A stretch of DNA of 64,000 bases, taken from assembly GCA_030428205.1 (NCBI GenBank), contig JAUIBK010000014.1:1-64000 (forward strand), given 5' to 3'. Made by a program: the position numbers and the translations under genes. Shown in pieces: positions 36,175 through 45,589 of the stretch. The DNA comes from a bacterium. Lineage in GTDB: Bacteria > Bdellovibrionota_C > UBA2361 > RFPC01. Every line of letters begins with the position of its first letter. Position 1 is the first letter of the stretch. Below the pieces are notes generated by a model. The model made no database searches and was not told the DNA's origin. It was given only the letters and a program-made list of their open reading frames with translations.

Positions 36175-36681
36175 ATGACGCTTCTCCCTATTTTTAAATA
36201 CCCTGAGGAAGTTCTTCGCCAAGATTGCGAAGAAGTGACTGATTTTGATAGCAGTCTCAATGAGCTGCTCGATAATATGGCTCAGACTATGTACGAGGCT
36301 CAAGGCATAGGCCTTGCGGCCCCACAGATTGGTGTCACCAAGCAGATTACCGTCATTGATGTTTCTGCTGATGAACCCGAACTCATCGAGTTTATTAATC
36401 CTACCATTGTCTCCAAAGAAGGCTCTGTTTCCTCCGAAGAAGGGTGTTTAAGCATTCCGGAGTATCGAGAGTCGGTCAAACGTGCAGAAAACATCGTCGT
36501 TGAAGCCTATGACCGTCATGGAAAATCGTTTCGAATAGATGCCGACGGCCTCCTCTCAATCTGCCTCCAACACGAAATTGACCACCTCCACGGCGTTCTC
36601 TTTATCGATCACCTCAGCCGCCTCAAAAGAGAGATGTTTAAACGGTGGTATAAGAAACGAGGCGGTTTTGACGAGGAATAG
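36175..36681 (+). CDS. def: Peptide deformylase
   Basis: The 168-residue metalloenzyme removes the formyl group from the N-terminal Met of new proteins. All three motifs are present: GIGLAAPQIG (residues 44-53), EGCLSIPE (89-96, whose Cys binds the metal) and QHEIDHL (132-138, HExxH). Length is normal. fmt follows after 6 bp, the usual def-fmt pairing, since Fmt adds the formyl group that Def removes. Confidence 0.98.
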   Translation: MTLLPIFKYPEEVLRQDCEEVTDFDSSLNELLDNMAQTMYEAQGIGLAAPQIGVTKQITVIDVSADEPELIEFINPTIVSKEGSVSSEEGCLSIPEYRESVKRAENIVVEAYDRHGKSFRIDADGLLSICLQHEIDHLHGVLFIDHLSRLKREMFKRWYKKRGGFDEE

Positions 36682-36687
36682 ATTCTC

Positions 36688-37650
36688 ATGACCGTTCCTG
36701 CCCCAATCGTTTTTTTTGGTACTCCCGACTTTTCCGTCTTCACTCTCGAAGCTCTCCTCACCTCGCCTCACGTAGAAGTAAAAGCTGTTATCACACAACC
36801 AGATCGTCCAGCTGGAAGAGGTGGAAAGCTCAAAGCGTCTCCCGTAAAAGAGTGCGCATCTAAAGCTAAGATACCTGTTCTTCAACCCACGAGCGTACGC
36901 AAAGAGCTAGAGTCTTTTACTTCCGAACTCAGCCAGCACGGCCCTTTTACTCTAGGTGTTGTAGTAGCCTTCGGACAAATTCTTCCTATCGAGATCTTAG
37001 AACTCCCACAATATGGCTCAGTAAACATCCACGCATCTCTCCTACCACGCTGGAGAGGAGCTGCGCCGATACAGAGGGCAATCATGGAAGGTGACACACA
37101 AACTGGCATCTGTCTTATGAAAATGGACGAAGGCCTCGACACCGGACCAGTCTACGTAGAGCAATCAACGCCGATAACTGAGCATGATACTGCCGGATCA
37201 CTTCACGACCGCTTGGGAAAAATGGGAGCGGATCTCCTCTGTGAGAATATCAAGGCTCTCTCAAACGGAGATAGAGTGGCGACCCCTCAGCCTGAAGATG
37301 GCATCACCTACGCAAAAAAGATTTCAAAATCAGAAGCTGTTATCGACTGGTCACGCTCTGCTCAAGAAATCTCGTTTCACATCCGCGGCCTTTCGCCATT
37401 TCCAGGTGCCTTTACATCTTTACAAGGAAAGAGACTCAAAGTGCTCCAAGCAACACCAGTGGCATCTTTTCGAGATAAAGAGACAGGGCGCCCAGGCTCA
37501 ATCTACTATCAAGACGGTGAACGGCTTGAGATCTCGTGTGGGCAGGGCATTCTCTCTCTTGGAGAACTCCAACTCGAAGGAAAAAAGAAGCTTCCAACAA
37601 GAGAACTCTTGAAAGGAGTGAGTATTCCAGCCGATACTATTCTTGTCTAA
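36688..37650 (+). CDS. fmt: Methionyl-tRNA formyltransferase
   Basis: The 320-residue enzyme formylates initiator Met-tRNA with 10-formyltetrahydrofolate. FFGTPDFSVFTLEAL at the start, NIHASLLPRWRGAAPIQRAI near 115-134 (the catalytic Asn-His and SLLPxxRG) and the C-terminal OB-like tRNA-binding domain from ~205 are visible. Length and order match the family. It sits between def and rpe with 6 and 20 bp spacers, so a three-gene operon is likely. Confidence 0.97.
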   Translation: MTVPAPIVFFGTPDFSVFTLEALLTSPHVEVKAVITQPDRPAGRGGKLKASPVKECASKAKIPVLQPTSVRKELESFTSELSQHGPFTLGVVVAFGQILPIEILELPQYGSVNIHASLLPRWRGAAPIQRAIMEGDTQTGICLMKMDEGLDTGPVYVEQSTPITEHDTAGSLHDRLGKMGADLLCENIKALSNGDRVATPQPEDGITYAKKISKSEAVIDWSRSAQEISFHIRGLSPFPGAFTSLQGKRLKVLQATPVASFRDKETGRPGSIYYQDGERLEISCGQGILSLGELQLEGKKKLPTRELLKGVSIPADTILV

Positions 37651-37670
37651 AATGTATGTAAATCATTCTT

Positions 37671-38315
37671 ATGAACACCATTATTGCACCTTCGATCCTT
37701 GCCGCAGACATCTCAAAACTCGGCGAGGAAATCTCCTCTATTGTCCAGGCTGGCGCTGATTGGATTCATATCGATATCATGGACGGCTCTTTTGTTCCGC
37801 CGATCACTTTCGGAAGAAATGTGATCGCCGCAGCTGAGCAATCCTGCGATCTCTTTCTTGATGCTCACCTTATGGTCGAACACCCTGAAACTCACTTTGA
37901 AGACTTTATAGCAGCGGGGGCTAACGGGATTACCATTCACCAAGAGACATGCCCCCACCTTCACCGTTCCCTTTCGGCCCTTCGCTCACTCGGAGTAAAA
38001 GCTGGAGTTTCCATTAATCCAGGCACGCCGGTTGAAACGATCTTTCCGGTTCTTGGGTTATGCGATCTCGTACTTGTGATGAGCGTGAACCCAGGCTGGG
38101 GCGGACAAAGCTTTATCCCTTCTTCTTTAGAAAAGATAAAGGCACTCAGCGAAGAGATTAACCACCAAAAACTCTCCACATACATCCAAGTTGATGGAGG
38201 AGTAAACGAGACAACGAGCGCACAGTGTGTTGCAGCTGGCGCAAACGTGCTTGTTGCAGGTTCATATATCTTTGGCGCAAACGACCGCGCAAAGGCTATT
38301 ACGAGCCTACGTTAA
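37671..38315 (+). CDS. rpe: Ribulose-phosphate 3-epimerase
   Basis: The 214-residue TIM-barrel enzyme interconverts ribulose 5-phosphate and xylulose 5-phosphate. Typical segments are APSILAADISKLGEE at the N-terminus, HIDIMDGSFVPPITFG (metal-binding His and Asp), DAHLMVEHPE, VMSVNPGWGGQSFI and QVDGGVNETT (catalytic Asp and phosphate loop). Length is normal. It follows fmt by 20 bp, presumably in the same operon. Confidence 0.97.
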   Translation: MNTIIAPSILAADISKLGEEISSIVQAGADWIHIDIMDGSFVPPITFGRNVIAAAEQSCDLFLDAHLMVEHPETHFEDFIAAGANGITIHQETCPHLHRSLSALRSLGVKAGVSINPGTPVETIFPVLGLCDLVLVMSVNPGWGGQSFIPSSLEKIKALSEEINHQKLSTYIQVDGGVNETTSAQCVAAGANVLVAGSYIFGANDRAKAITSLR

Positions 38316-38354
38316 ACGAAAAGCCTCTCTCTCTCCACCAGGTAGAGTTGCAAG

Positions 38355-38397
38355 ATATAACGCGAGGGAAGACGATCTTCGCATCCTTCGCGTTATA
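38355..38397. repeat. Degenerate palindrome of the GCGAAGTAC family
   Basis: Outer arms TATAACGCGA and TTCGCGTTATA flank a shortened centre (CGATCTTCGC). This is a decayed or truncated copy of the hairpins at 1519, 4521 and 18146. It lies between rpe and a convergent small gene and could serve both as transcription stop. Confidence 0.7.
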
Positions 38398-38424
38398 ATT
38401 CAACTTTATCGCCGACGAAAATCC

Positions 38425-38625
38425 TTAGAGAAGCTCTAACGCATTTGGTGCCACGTAAGAACACGTTCCATTGTCCCACTGCACCACGACAAGAAACTCT
38501 TCAGGATGAGCATCTCCTTTGTTTGAGCCAGCGACCTCTTGACGAACGTCTTTGATAGTACCTTGAGGACCTTTTCCAGAGGCTCGCTTTACTCTGTCGT
38601 CAACTTTATATGCCTTATCTGTCAT
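38425..38625 (-). CDS. Small hypothetical protein, SH3-like beta barrel
   Basis: The 66-residue protein follows a strong ribosome-binding site (GGAGGAAG, 4 bases before the ATG), which supports it as a gene despite its size. The sequence VDDRVKRASGKGPQGTIKDVRQEV and VVVQWDNGTCSYVAPNALELL resembles KOW/SH3-like barrels that clamp nucleic acid or protein. Function is unknown. It converges with rpe and is divergent from the VanZ-like gene. Confidence 0.75.
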   Translation of the reverse strand: MTDKAYKVDDRVKRASGKGPQGTIKDVRQEVAGSNKGDAHPEEFLVVVQWDNGTCSYVAPNALELL

Positions 38626-38755
38626 ATTTCTTCCTCCAGAAGCTCAATACAGTTAAGATATGCTAGCGCCCCTTTCTGCGCAACACGAATTGAGGGGGTT
38701 TGCTCTCTCATAAGGTGTTGTACAATACCTTAGATATCCATACTGCCCTGAAAGC

Positions 38756-39313
38756 ATGAAAAAAATTCAAAAAATCTCACGAATTCTCGCTGTACTCCAA
38801 ACACTCCTCATTATCGCACTCGTCTACTTCGGAAGAAGTATCGTTACCGGGGTCATGGAGAGTATGCGCGGGGGTGGATATACCTATGCTCACATCTACC
38901 TTGGAGTGACCTGTATTGCTGCACCTTTTCTCGCTGCCTACTACGTTTATCTTCTCAAACACCTCGAAGTATATAAAGTTGTCTTCCACATTCTTTGGGT
39001 GACTCTGCTTGGATACGTGGCGCAAATTATTATGGTTCAACCCGTAGAGGTCACGCACATCCCACTCTATGGGACACTTGCTGCTTTGATCTTTCTTGCT
39101 CGCGATACACAACCTATCTGGCCAGCCGCAGCAAAAGCGCTCGGTTTAACAGCATGCGTGGCTATTGTTGACGAGCTCCTTCAAGGACTTCACCCAGAAC
39201 GGTATGGAGACTTTCACGACTTTTCCCTGAATACCTTTTCGGCACTCATTGGCCTCTCAATTGTCGTCCCGCTCGTCGTCAAGCATCACGAGAGAATAGC
39301 TGCTACTAAGTAA
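38756..39313 (+). CDS. VanZ-like membrane protein
   Basis: The 185-residue protein has about five membrane segments. Between the last two lies VDELLQGLHPERYGDFHDFSLNTFSALIGLSI, which matches the VanZ family pattern (D/E-E-x2-Q, then a polar loop with a conserved D and N). VanZ gives low-level teicoplanin resistance in Enterococcus, but most relatives have no known role. The basic N-terminus fits inside-positive topology. The gene stands alone upstream of clpX; the 231-bp gap to clpX shows no other gene. Confidence 0.75.
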   Translation: MKKIQKISRILAVLQTLLIIALVYFGRSIVTGVMESMRGGGYTYAHIYLGVTCIAAPFLAAYYVYLLKHLEVYKVVFHILWVTLLGYVAQIIMVQPVEVTHIPLYGTLAALIFLARDTQPIWPAAAKALGLTACVAIVDELLQGLHPERYGDFHDFSLNTFSALIGLSIVVPLVVKHHERIAATK

Positions 39314-39544
39314 CCTCCTCATATCACTAGCCTCTTTTGCCTCAACACTTAAGTTAACGTAAAAAAACACCGATATACCGTAAAAGGGAAGAGAATCCAG
39401 AGACTTCCTGGCTATCTCGTTCTTTTTTTTACAGATCTCTCTCGTGCTGGAAATTTTTACGTAGTTTCACCACGAGAAGTCTGAACTGCTTTACTGCTCT
39501 CTTACATCACAATCATAAGAGAGGTTTTCTAAAGAGGATTTCAG

Positions 39545-40810
39545 ATGGGCCGAGACACTGGAAATAAATCGAACGATCTAGTCTGCACTTTTTGTGGCAA
39601 GACCCAAGACGAAGTGCAAAAACTCGTTGCTGGACCAGGAGTCTACATATGCGACGAATGTGTAGAATTGTGCAACGACATCTTGACCGAAGAACTCACG
39701 GACGATTTTGGTGATGTAGAGCGATTTGATGTTCCGACTCCAAAATCCATCATGGACGAACTCAATGAGTACATCATTGGCCAAGAACACGCGAAAAAGG
39801 TTCTCTCTGTTGCCGTTCACAACCACTATAAGCGAATTCAAAACAATCAATTTTTAAGAAAAGATGATGTTGAGCTTCAAAAGTCCAACATCCTTCTTCT
39901 CGGGCCTACGGGATCAGGAAAAACACTTCTTGCACAAACGCTTGCAAGAGTTCTCGATGTTCCCTTTACCATTGCTGACGCAACAAGCCTAACGGAAGCT
40001 GGATATGTCGGAGAAGATGTTGAAAACATCATCGTGAATCTCCTCCAAGCCGCAGAATACGACGTTGAAAAAGCACAACGTGGGATTGTGTACATCGATG
40101 AAATCGATAAAATTTCACGTAAAAGTGACACTCCATCGGTTACACGAGATGTGTCCGGGGAAGGTGTGCAGCAAGCACTTCTTAAGATTATGGAAGGAAC
40201 AAAAGCAAACGTCCCTCCAAAAGGCGGCAGAAAACATCCACAACAAGAATTTATTCAGATCGATACAACCAACATTCTCTTCATCATTGGTGGAGCGTTT
40301 GCAGGCATCGAAAATCTCGTCAAGCAACGCACAGGAAAAAAATCTCTCGGTTTTGGTACTAACCTCGAGCAACATGAACAAGATCAAAACGATCCAATGC
40401 TCAATAAGCCACAGACCGAAGATCTGCTGAAATTTGGAATGATTCCAGAATTCATCGGTCGAGTACCCGTCGTTGCATGCTTAGAGGAGCTCAAAGAAGA
40501 AGATCTTGTACGTATTCTTTGCGAGCCGAAAAACGCTCTCGTAAAACAGTACACTCATTTGATTGAACTTGAAGGCGTTGATCTTACCTTTACGAAAGAA
40601 GCTCTCGCCTCCATTGCACAAGAAGCAATTTCCCGTAAAACAGGCGCAAGAGGACTACGATCAATAATCGAGAAAACAATGCTCGATGTTATGTACGACG
40701 TTCCAAACACACCAGAGATTAAAGAGGTTGTGATTACGCCTGAGGCGGTCAAAGACGAGGGAAAGCCTGTCGTTGTCTATCACAACGAGGCACTTGAACA
40801 GGCATCTTAA
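39545..40810 (+). CDS. clpX: ATP-dependent Clp protease ATP-binding subunit ClpX
   Basis: The 421-residue AAA+ unfoldase feeds substrates to ClpP. The N-terminal zinc domain has Cys14, Cys17, Cys36 and Cys39 (CTFCGK ... ICDECV). Walker A is GPTGSGKT near 118-125 and Walker [10 protein letters not shown] near 180. IGF-type ClpP-contact sequence reads LGFG here, and sensor 2 lies in [15 protein letters not shown]. Length is typical. clpP and tig, its usual upstream neighbours, are not in this window. AGAGGATTTCAG precedes the ATG. Confidence 0.98.
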   Translation: MGRDTGNKSNDLVCTFCGKTQDEVQKLVAGPGVYICDECVELCNDILTEELTDDFGDVERFDVPTPKSIMDELNEYIIGQEHAKKVLSVAVHNHYKRIQNNQFLRKDDVELQKSNILLLGPTGSGKTLLAQTLARVLDVPFTIADATSLTEAGYVGEDVENIIVNLLQAAEYDVEKAQRGIVYIDEIDKISRKSDTPSVTRDVSGEGVQQALLKIMEGTKANVPPKGGRKHPQQEFIQIDTTNILFIIGGAFAGIENLVKQRTGKKSLGFGTNLEQHEQDQNDPMLNKPQTEDLLKFGMIPEFIGRVPVVACLEELKEEDLVRILCEPKNALVKQYTHLIELEGVDLTFTKEALASIAQEAISRKTGARGLRSIIEKTMLDVMYDVPNTPEIKEVVITPEAVKDEGKPVVVYHNEALEQAS

Positions 40811-40828
40811 TTTCCTTACGGATTGAGC

Positions 40829-40900
40829 TTTACCGCTAAGACGCAAAGTCGCAAAGATCTTTAGCTACAGATCTTAGCGGCTTTGCGTCTTAGCGGTAAA
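40829..40900. repeat. Palindromic repeat of the CGCTAAGACGCAAAG type
   Basis: Arms at 40829-40860 and 40869-40900 are reverse complements with a few mismatches near the loop. Each arm has 8-9-bp steps (CGCTAAG, ACGCAAAG, TCGCAAAG). It fills the gap between convergent clpX and the DnaJ-domain gene and may end both transcripts. The architecture is the same as the GCGAAGTAC hairpins although the base sequence differs. Confidence 0.85.
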
Positions 40901-40912
40901 AAACTTTGCTCG

Positions 40913-41425
40913 TTAAGAGCGAACTCCAATCTCTGATTCAGGTATACGATTGAGCTTCCTCGTTAGCTGACGATGTTGGAGATCTGAAATGTGGCTCGTG
41001 ACATCGGTTACAGTTCGGTAGATCTTTTCAAAAAACTGCATAACACCACTCTGCTTACTTTCTTTTTGAACTTTCTTTTTTTGAGGAAAAGCAAAAACTT
41101 TAGCAGGCCCCTTGCGTACTCGTGAAGCAGCACTACGCACCGCTCCACCATTGGCTACTTGCCGCATCTCAGCTTCTCTCGCCTTCGCAAGCGCATGAAA
41201 TTTTTCGATCTGAGAAAGGGTGCGCTCTTGAGCTTCAAATCGACTCCGTGCATCTTCATCTTTTAACGCATCATAGGCACGACGAATCTTTCGAAATCTT
41301 TCAGCAGAAGCTTGGGGCTTATTGGAGTCTGGATGATACTCCTTAGCAAGCGCACGGTAAGCTTGATAGATCTCTTTCTGAGATGCTCCAGTGCGTACTC
41401 CGAGGAGTTGATAATACTTCTTCAT
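40913..41425 (-). CDS. DnaJ-domain protein
   Basis: The 170-residue protein has an N-terminal J domain at residues 3-65 (YYQLLGVRTGASQKEIYQAYR, HPD at ~31-33, YDALKD) that stimulates the ATPase of a DnaK-type chaperone. It lacks the Gly/Phe region, zinc fingers and substrate-binding domains of DnaJ. The remaining ~100 residues are basic and helical (including KKKVQKESKQ), with no known domain. It is a specialised co-chaperone of unknown client. No dnaK is adjacent. Confidence 0.88.
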   Translation of the reverse strand: MKKYYQLLGVRTGASQKEIYQAYRALAKEYHPDSNKPQASAERFRKIRRAYDALKDEDARSRFEAQERTLSQIEKFHALAKAREAEMRQVANGGAVRSAASRVRKGPAKVFAFPQKKKVQKESKQSGVMQFFEKIYRTVTDVTSHISDLQHRQLTRKLNRIPESEIGVRS

Positions 41426-41564
41426 GATAAAAGTCTGTCCTTTTTACGAGTCAGGCACTTATCTGAACTAGCAACTACTTTGCTTCCGTTCTAGGCGTAT
41501 CAGCCCTTAACCACATGAAATTACTGGCTTCTGTTCCCAAAATCACTCTATAGCTACGCCGTCC

Positions 41565-42668
41565 TCACATCCCAAACGGCAATGAGATCTGAGCATCTTC
41601 TCCCCGGATGCAAACAGGTGAGCCTTTGGGATAAAGGCTACTCACAGAAACACCTACAAGCCGAATAGATGTACGCCCAGCATCAGTTAACGCGAGAAGC
41701 TCTTGCGCTATCCGAGAGATCTCCAGTTGAGAATCAATAGGATACTCAAGCGTTCGACTCCGTGAAATCTGCTCAAAGGTATGATACTTCACTTTGAGAG
41801 TGACTGTTTTTGCTAAAATCTCTTTTCTTTGAAGCACCACACTTATCTTCTCAGTGAGCGATTGAAGCACTTCTCCAAGATACGACAAATCAAGCACATC
41901 ATCATGAAAGGTTGTTTCACTCCCAAGAGACTTCCTCTCTCTGTGGGGAGTAACCGGCCTATCATCAATACCTCGGGCTACATCAAAGAACCACTGCCCG
42001 TTCTTTCCAAAGTGAGCCTGCAACTCAGTGAGGGATCGTTGCCTGAGATGCCCTATCGTTGCAATTCCAACAGAAAGCATCTTTTCTTCTGTCACTCTTC
42101 CAACTCCAGGAATCGTGCGAATAGGAAGTGGCGTAAGAAACGCTTCAACTTCATGTGGTTGTATAACCTTCATTCCATTTGGTTTATTTACATCTGATGC
42201 GATTTTGGCAAGAAACTTATTTGGAGCAACACCGGCTGAAGCCGTCAGTCCCGTATAGGAAGATATTGTCTTGCGTATTTCTTTGGCAACATTTGAAGCA
42301 TACAGTATGCCTTTTTTGTTTCTTGTCACATCAAGATACGCCTCATCAAGCGAAAGGGGCTCAATCAGATCCGTGTAGCTTCGCAAAATACCGAGAACAA
42401 CCCTTGAGACTCTTCTATAGACAGATATGCGAGGCGGAAGAAAAACAGCCTGTGGGCATAGCCGATACGCCTGGGCACACGGCATAGCAGAGCGGACTCC
42501 GAACTTACGTGCTTCATAACTGGCAGCAGCAACCACTCCTCGCGAATCAGGCCTCCCCCCTACAATGACTGGTTTATCCTGTAGTCGCGGGTCATTTCGC
42601 TGCTCAACAGAAGCAAAAAAGGCATCCATATCGACATGGATAATCTTTCGATCATGGGGCTGGTTCAT
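41565..42668 (-). CDS. dinB: DNA polymerase IV (Y family)
   Basis: The ~367-residue translesion polymerase has the family sequence HVDMDAFFASVEQ (metal-binding Asp), VVAAASYEARKFGVRSAMP, and EPLSLDEAYLDVT (catalytic Asp-Glu). The helix-hairpin-helix IRTIPGVGRVTEEKML, and the little-finger region complete it. The C-terminus ends QISLPFGM, a possible beta-clamp-binding peptide (consensus QLxLF). ATG 42668 is chosen; an in-frame GTG lies 9 bases upstream and neither has a clear Shine-Dalgarno. No LexA-like box was recognised upstream. corA lies 27 bp upstream on the same strand. Confidence 0.96.
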   Translation of the reverse strand: MNQPHDRKIIHVDMDAFFASVEQRNDPRLQDKPVIVGGRPDSRGVVAAASYEARKFGVRSAMPCAQAYRLCPQAVFLPPRISVYRRVSRVVLGILRSYTDLIEPLSLDEAYLDVTRNKKGILYASNVAKEIRKTISSYTGLTASAGVAPNKFLAKIASDVNKPNGMKVIQPHEVEAFLTPLPIRTIPGVGRVTEEKMLSVGIATIGHLRQRSLTELQAHFGKNGQWFFDVARGIDDRPVTPHRERKSLGSETTFHDDVLDLSYLGEVLQSLTEKISVVLQRKEILAKTVTLKVKYHTFEQISRSRTLEYPIDSQLEISRIAQELLALTDAGRTSIRLVGVSVSSLYPKGSPVCIRGEDAQISLPFGM

Positions 42669-42695
42669 CGTGCACACAGAGAGAAAATAAGAGGA

Positions 42696-43769
42696 CTACA
42701 TCCACTTTTTCTTCTTAAAATATAAAAGCATGGCGAGGACAAGGCCAAGCATGACTGACCAAACATAGAAGTAGCCATACTTCCACTTTAATTCTGGAAT
42801 AACCTCAAAATTCATCCCATACACACCAGCAATAAAGGTAATCGGGATAAATATAGCCGCCATAATGGTGAGCACTTTCATGATATCATTTGTACGGTTG
42901 CTCGCAGAAGAGAGGTAGAGATCAATAAGCCCTGAGAGAATTTCTCGATTTGCATCGATGGACTCAACGACCTGGAGCACGTGGTCATAAACATCGGCAA
43001 AAAACTTTTCTGTAGCTTGGCTCACAAGTTTCGGATCGCCTTTGTGTAGGCTGCTTAAGACCTCTCGAAGAGGCGCAATATTTCGACGAACATGCACTAT
43101 CTCTCTTTTGAGGAGATAAACCTCCTGAAGAACTGCTGGTGTAGGTTCCTCTATGACTTTGGTATCAAGCTCTTCTATTCGATCACTAAACTCATCAAGC
43201 ACAGCAAAATAGTGATCAACAAGCGCATCAATAAGGGCATAGGCAAGGTAATCAGCTTTTCGTGAACGGATGCGGCCTCTTCCTGCCCGAAGCCGCTCTC
43301 GAACGAGGGAGAACACATCGCCAGGCCTCTCTTGAAAGGAAATGATATAATTCTCCCCCAGAAGAAGACTCACCTGCTCCCGCTCAGTCAGGGTTCGCTC
43401 AGGGTTCATGTACAACATCTTCATAACGACAAAGACATACGTACCATAGTCATCAATTTTTGGTCGCTGACGAGTGTTCAAACAATCTTCGAGAACCAAG
43501 CTGTCAACACCAAAGTGTTCACCGAGTTTTTCAAACAACGTAAGATCGTGTAGACCATCAATATTAATCCAAGTAACACTCTGTTTGTCACGATACTCGA
43601 AACATTCCTCAATGGTAGCAACTTTCCTCTCATCAATCTGAGAGGCGGTAAAATCAATAATGGAAATATCGACAGCTTCTGTCTTCTGCTCGCCAACAAG
43701 CATAAGCGTGCCCGGCGCTGTTCCAGCATGCTTTCTTCGTAACGCTTTTTTCTTTCTTGCTTGAGGCAT
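42696..43769 (-). CDS. corA: CorA-type magnesium/cobalt transporter
   Basis: The 357-residue protein has a long cytoplasmic N-terminal domain and two C-terminal membrane helices. The first ends in the selectivity motif GMN (AGVYGMNFE near 320), and the second ends in KKKKW. Pentamers conduct Mg2+ and Co2+. TTGGAG five bases before the ATG at 43769 decides the start; a longer frame from 43805 would overlap the neighbouring lipoprotein gene. The N-terminal 20 residues are very basic (QARKKKALRRKH). It lies 16 bp after the OmpA-like gene and 27 bp before dinB. Confidence 0.95.
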   Translation of the reverse strand: MPQARKKKALRRKHAGTAPGTLMLVGEQKTEAVDISIIDFTASQIDERKVATIEECFEYRDKQSVTWINIDGLHDLTLFEKLGEHFGVDSLVLEDCLNTRQRPKIDDYGTYVFVVMKMLYMNPERTLTEREQVSLLLGENYIISFQERPGDVFSLVRERLRAGRGRIRSRKADYLAYALIDALVDHYFAVLDEFSDRIEELDTKVIEEPTPAVLQEVYLLKREIVHVRRNIAPLREVLSSLHKGDPKLVSQATEKFFADVYDHVLQVVESIDANREILSGLIDLYLSSASNRTNDIMKVLTIMAAIFIPITFIAGVYGMNFEVIPELKWKYGYFYVWSVMLGLVLAMLLYFKKKKWM

Positions 43770-43785
43770 GAAGACTCCAAGCTCG

Positions 43786-44484
43786 CTACAGAGAGCTATT
43801 CTCAATAATAACCTCTACCCGACGGTTTCTTGCACGTCCAGTGTCCGTTCGATTCGACGCTATTGGGTCTGTTTCTCCAAAACCACGGGTAGTGATGCGG
43901 CGCCTCGAGACTCCTTCTCTGACAAGTGCTGAAGCCACAGAATTCGCACGTTCTTCAGAGAGACGTTGATTATATGAAATCGTTCCAATTGAATCGGTGT
44001 GTCCTTCCACAGCGATATGGCGATCGGAGACGTCTCGGAGCACTTGCACAATGTCATATACGGTGTCTTGGGCGTCAGAAGTAAGTCGAGAGCTATCAAA
44101 CTCAAAGAGTACATCTGGAAGATTAACAACCACTCCTCTATCAGAAATTCGAGCATCAGCTCCGCGGCGTTTGAGCTCATCAATAATCCGTTGATTTTCT
44201 GCAATCATGCGGTCGCGTTCATCAAGCTGATTCTCGATACCAACTTGATACTCTTCGTCTTTGTCCATTTCATTGCCGACCACACCACCAGCGAGTGCGC
44301 CAACACCACCACCAATGGCCGTACCGACACCAGCATCACCAGTTGCTGCTCCGATAATAGCACCTATGCCAGCTCCGAGAGCTGCGCCACCAAGTATTCC
44401 TTTGTCTCGGTTACGCATCCCCCCTTCGCTACAAGCACTAAGGAAAAAGACGAGAATAACGAAGAGGATTCGAGAATGCTTCAT
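43786..44484 (-). CDS. OmpA-family lipoprotein with glycine zipper
   Basis: The 232-residue protein has a lipoprotein signal (ILFVILVFFLSAC, lipobox LSAC), then a glycine-zipper membrane motif (GGAALGAGIGAIIGAATGD) at ~28-70. A short coiled coil (ENQLDERDRMIAENQRIIDELKR) follows, then an OmpA C-terminal peptidoglycan-binding domain (FEFDSSRLT, GHTDSIGTISYNQRLSEERA, RRVEVII) at ~120-230. It resembles Pal/YiaD-type outer membrane lipoproteins that bind diaminopimelate. GAGG precedes ATG 44484. It ends a row of three lipoprotein genes on one strand, probably an operon running into corA. Confidence 0.93.
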   Translation of the reverse strand: MKHSRILFVILVFFLSACSEGGMRNRDKGILGGAALGAGIGAIIGAATGDAGVGTAIGGGVGALAGGVVGNEMDKDEEYQVGIENQLDERDRMIAENQRIIDELKRRGADARISDRGVVVNLPDVLFEFDSSRLTSDAQDTVYDIVQVLRDVSDRHIAVEGHTDSIGTISYNQRLSEERANSVASALVREGVSRRRITTRGFGETDPIASNRTDTGRARNRRVEVIIENSSL

Positions 44485-44499
44485 ATGACCTCGCAAAAC

Positions 44500-45585
44500 T
44501 TAATATCGTTCCGGTTGATTCAGTGCACCAAGTTGTACCACAGCTGGCCGGTAGGTTGGATCTAAACGGAGAGCCTCACGAAATTCGAATTCAGCGTCTT
44601 CCGTTCGTCCAAGTGAGAGGTACACCTCACCGAGACCGAGGTGAAACGAAGGGTTCTCTGGGCAGAGTCTTAAAGCGCGCCGAAAATGAAAAAGCTTATC
44701 GGCCGTCTCAGAGGCACCCCGTGCTTGATTCACCTCCTCTTCAGCTTTATGACACTCTGTCGTGTCAGGAGTATTTTTTGAATGGAGTGCTCGCTCTTGT
44801 GGAGTATCAACAATCACAGGCTCCTCCTCGATGGTAGCCTTTGTTTCAGGCACTATCGCTGGCTTTTGCACCACCGGCTGCACTTCCTCAACAACCGAGG
44901 CGGTCGTGCCAGTATCAACAAGTGTCTTTTCGGCTAAGCCTGACGAATTCGCTCGCGAGAAAGTAGCTTTTTGGTTTTGGCTCGCAGCAGCCATACGACG
45001 TGGTGCTTGAGTTTGAGGCAAACTTGCTGCACGACGGATAGTGGGTGCGGCCTGAGGCACTGGGGGAATATAGGTCGAACTTGTGAGACCAACGCTTTTA
45101 TCAGTGCGCAAGGACGGAGGGAGTTTTAGAACGCGAACCGGGACACGTCGCATCTTCTTGGGCTTACTGCCAAAACTTGCGCGAGCATTTTGCGTGTCCA
45201 TCGCCGGCGTTGACGCAGGAGAGGAGTAGACGTCCTTGGAGCGAAATGTCACAGAGTCTTGACTTACGCGTTTAAGCTCCTCTATCTCTGTTCGCTGAGC
45301 GCGTATAAGCTGCTCCTGTCTTTCGATCGCCTCATCTTGCGTACGAATAGATTCTTCTTGCGACTCAAGCACTCCGCCGACAGCAGCGCCTGCACCCGCT
45401 CCCGCAAGTGCGCCTATCACCGCACCACCTCCGGCATCGCCTGTCGTGCTACCAATAATGGCACCGAGACCGGCACCCATCACGCCACCCGTTGCGGTAG
45501 CTACTTGCGTTGTTTCTCCCATATCACTACATCCAGAAAAGAGGAGCAGTGCACATGGACAGAGTATACGGAGTAAACGTTGCAT
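44500..45585 (-). CDS. Lipoprotein with glycine zipper, coiled coil and TPR repeats
   Basis: The 361-residue protein starts at ATG 45585, behind AAAGGAAAGGTGATCGT. Its signal ends in lipobox FSGC. A glycine zipper (GGVMGAGLGAIIGSTTGD) resembles the next gene's, followed by a coiled coil of Gln/Glu (SQEESIRTQDEAIERQ), a long Pro/Ser/Thr-rich linker, and about two TPR units at the C-terminus (LGLGEVYLSLGRTEDAEFEFREALRLDP). It likely spans the periplasm from a membrane anchor to a protein partner. Close similarity of the zipper to the 43786 gene suggests duplication. Confidence 0.85.
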   Translation of the reverse strand: MQRLLRILCPCALLLFSGCSDMGETTQVATATGGVMGAGLGAIIGSTTGDAGGGAVIGALAGAGAGAAVGGVLESQEESIRTQDEAIERQEQLIRAQRTEIEELKRVSQDSVTFRSKDVYSSPASTPAMDTQNARASFGSKPKKMRRVPVRVLKLPPSLRTDKSVGLTSSTYIPPVPQAAPTIRRAASLPQTQAPRRMAAASQNQKATFSRANSSGLAEKTLVDTGTTASVVEEVQPVVQKPAIVPETKATIEEEPVIVDTPQERALHSKNTPDTTECHKAEEEVNQARGASETADKLFHFRRALRLCPENPSFHLGLGEVYLSLGRTEDAEFEFREALRLDPTYRPAVVQLGALNQPERY

Positions 45586-45589
45586 ACGA

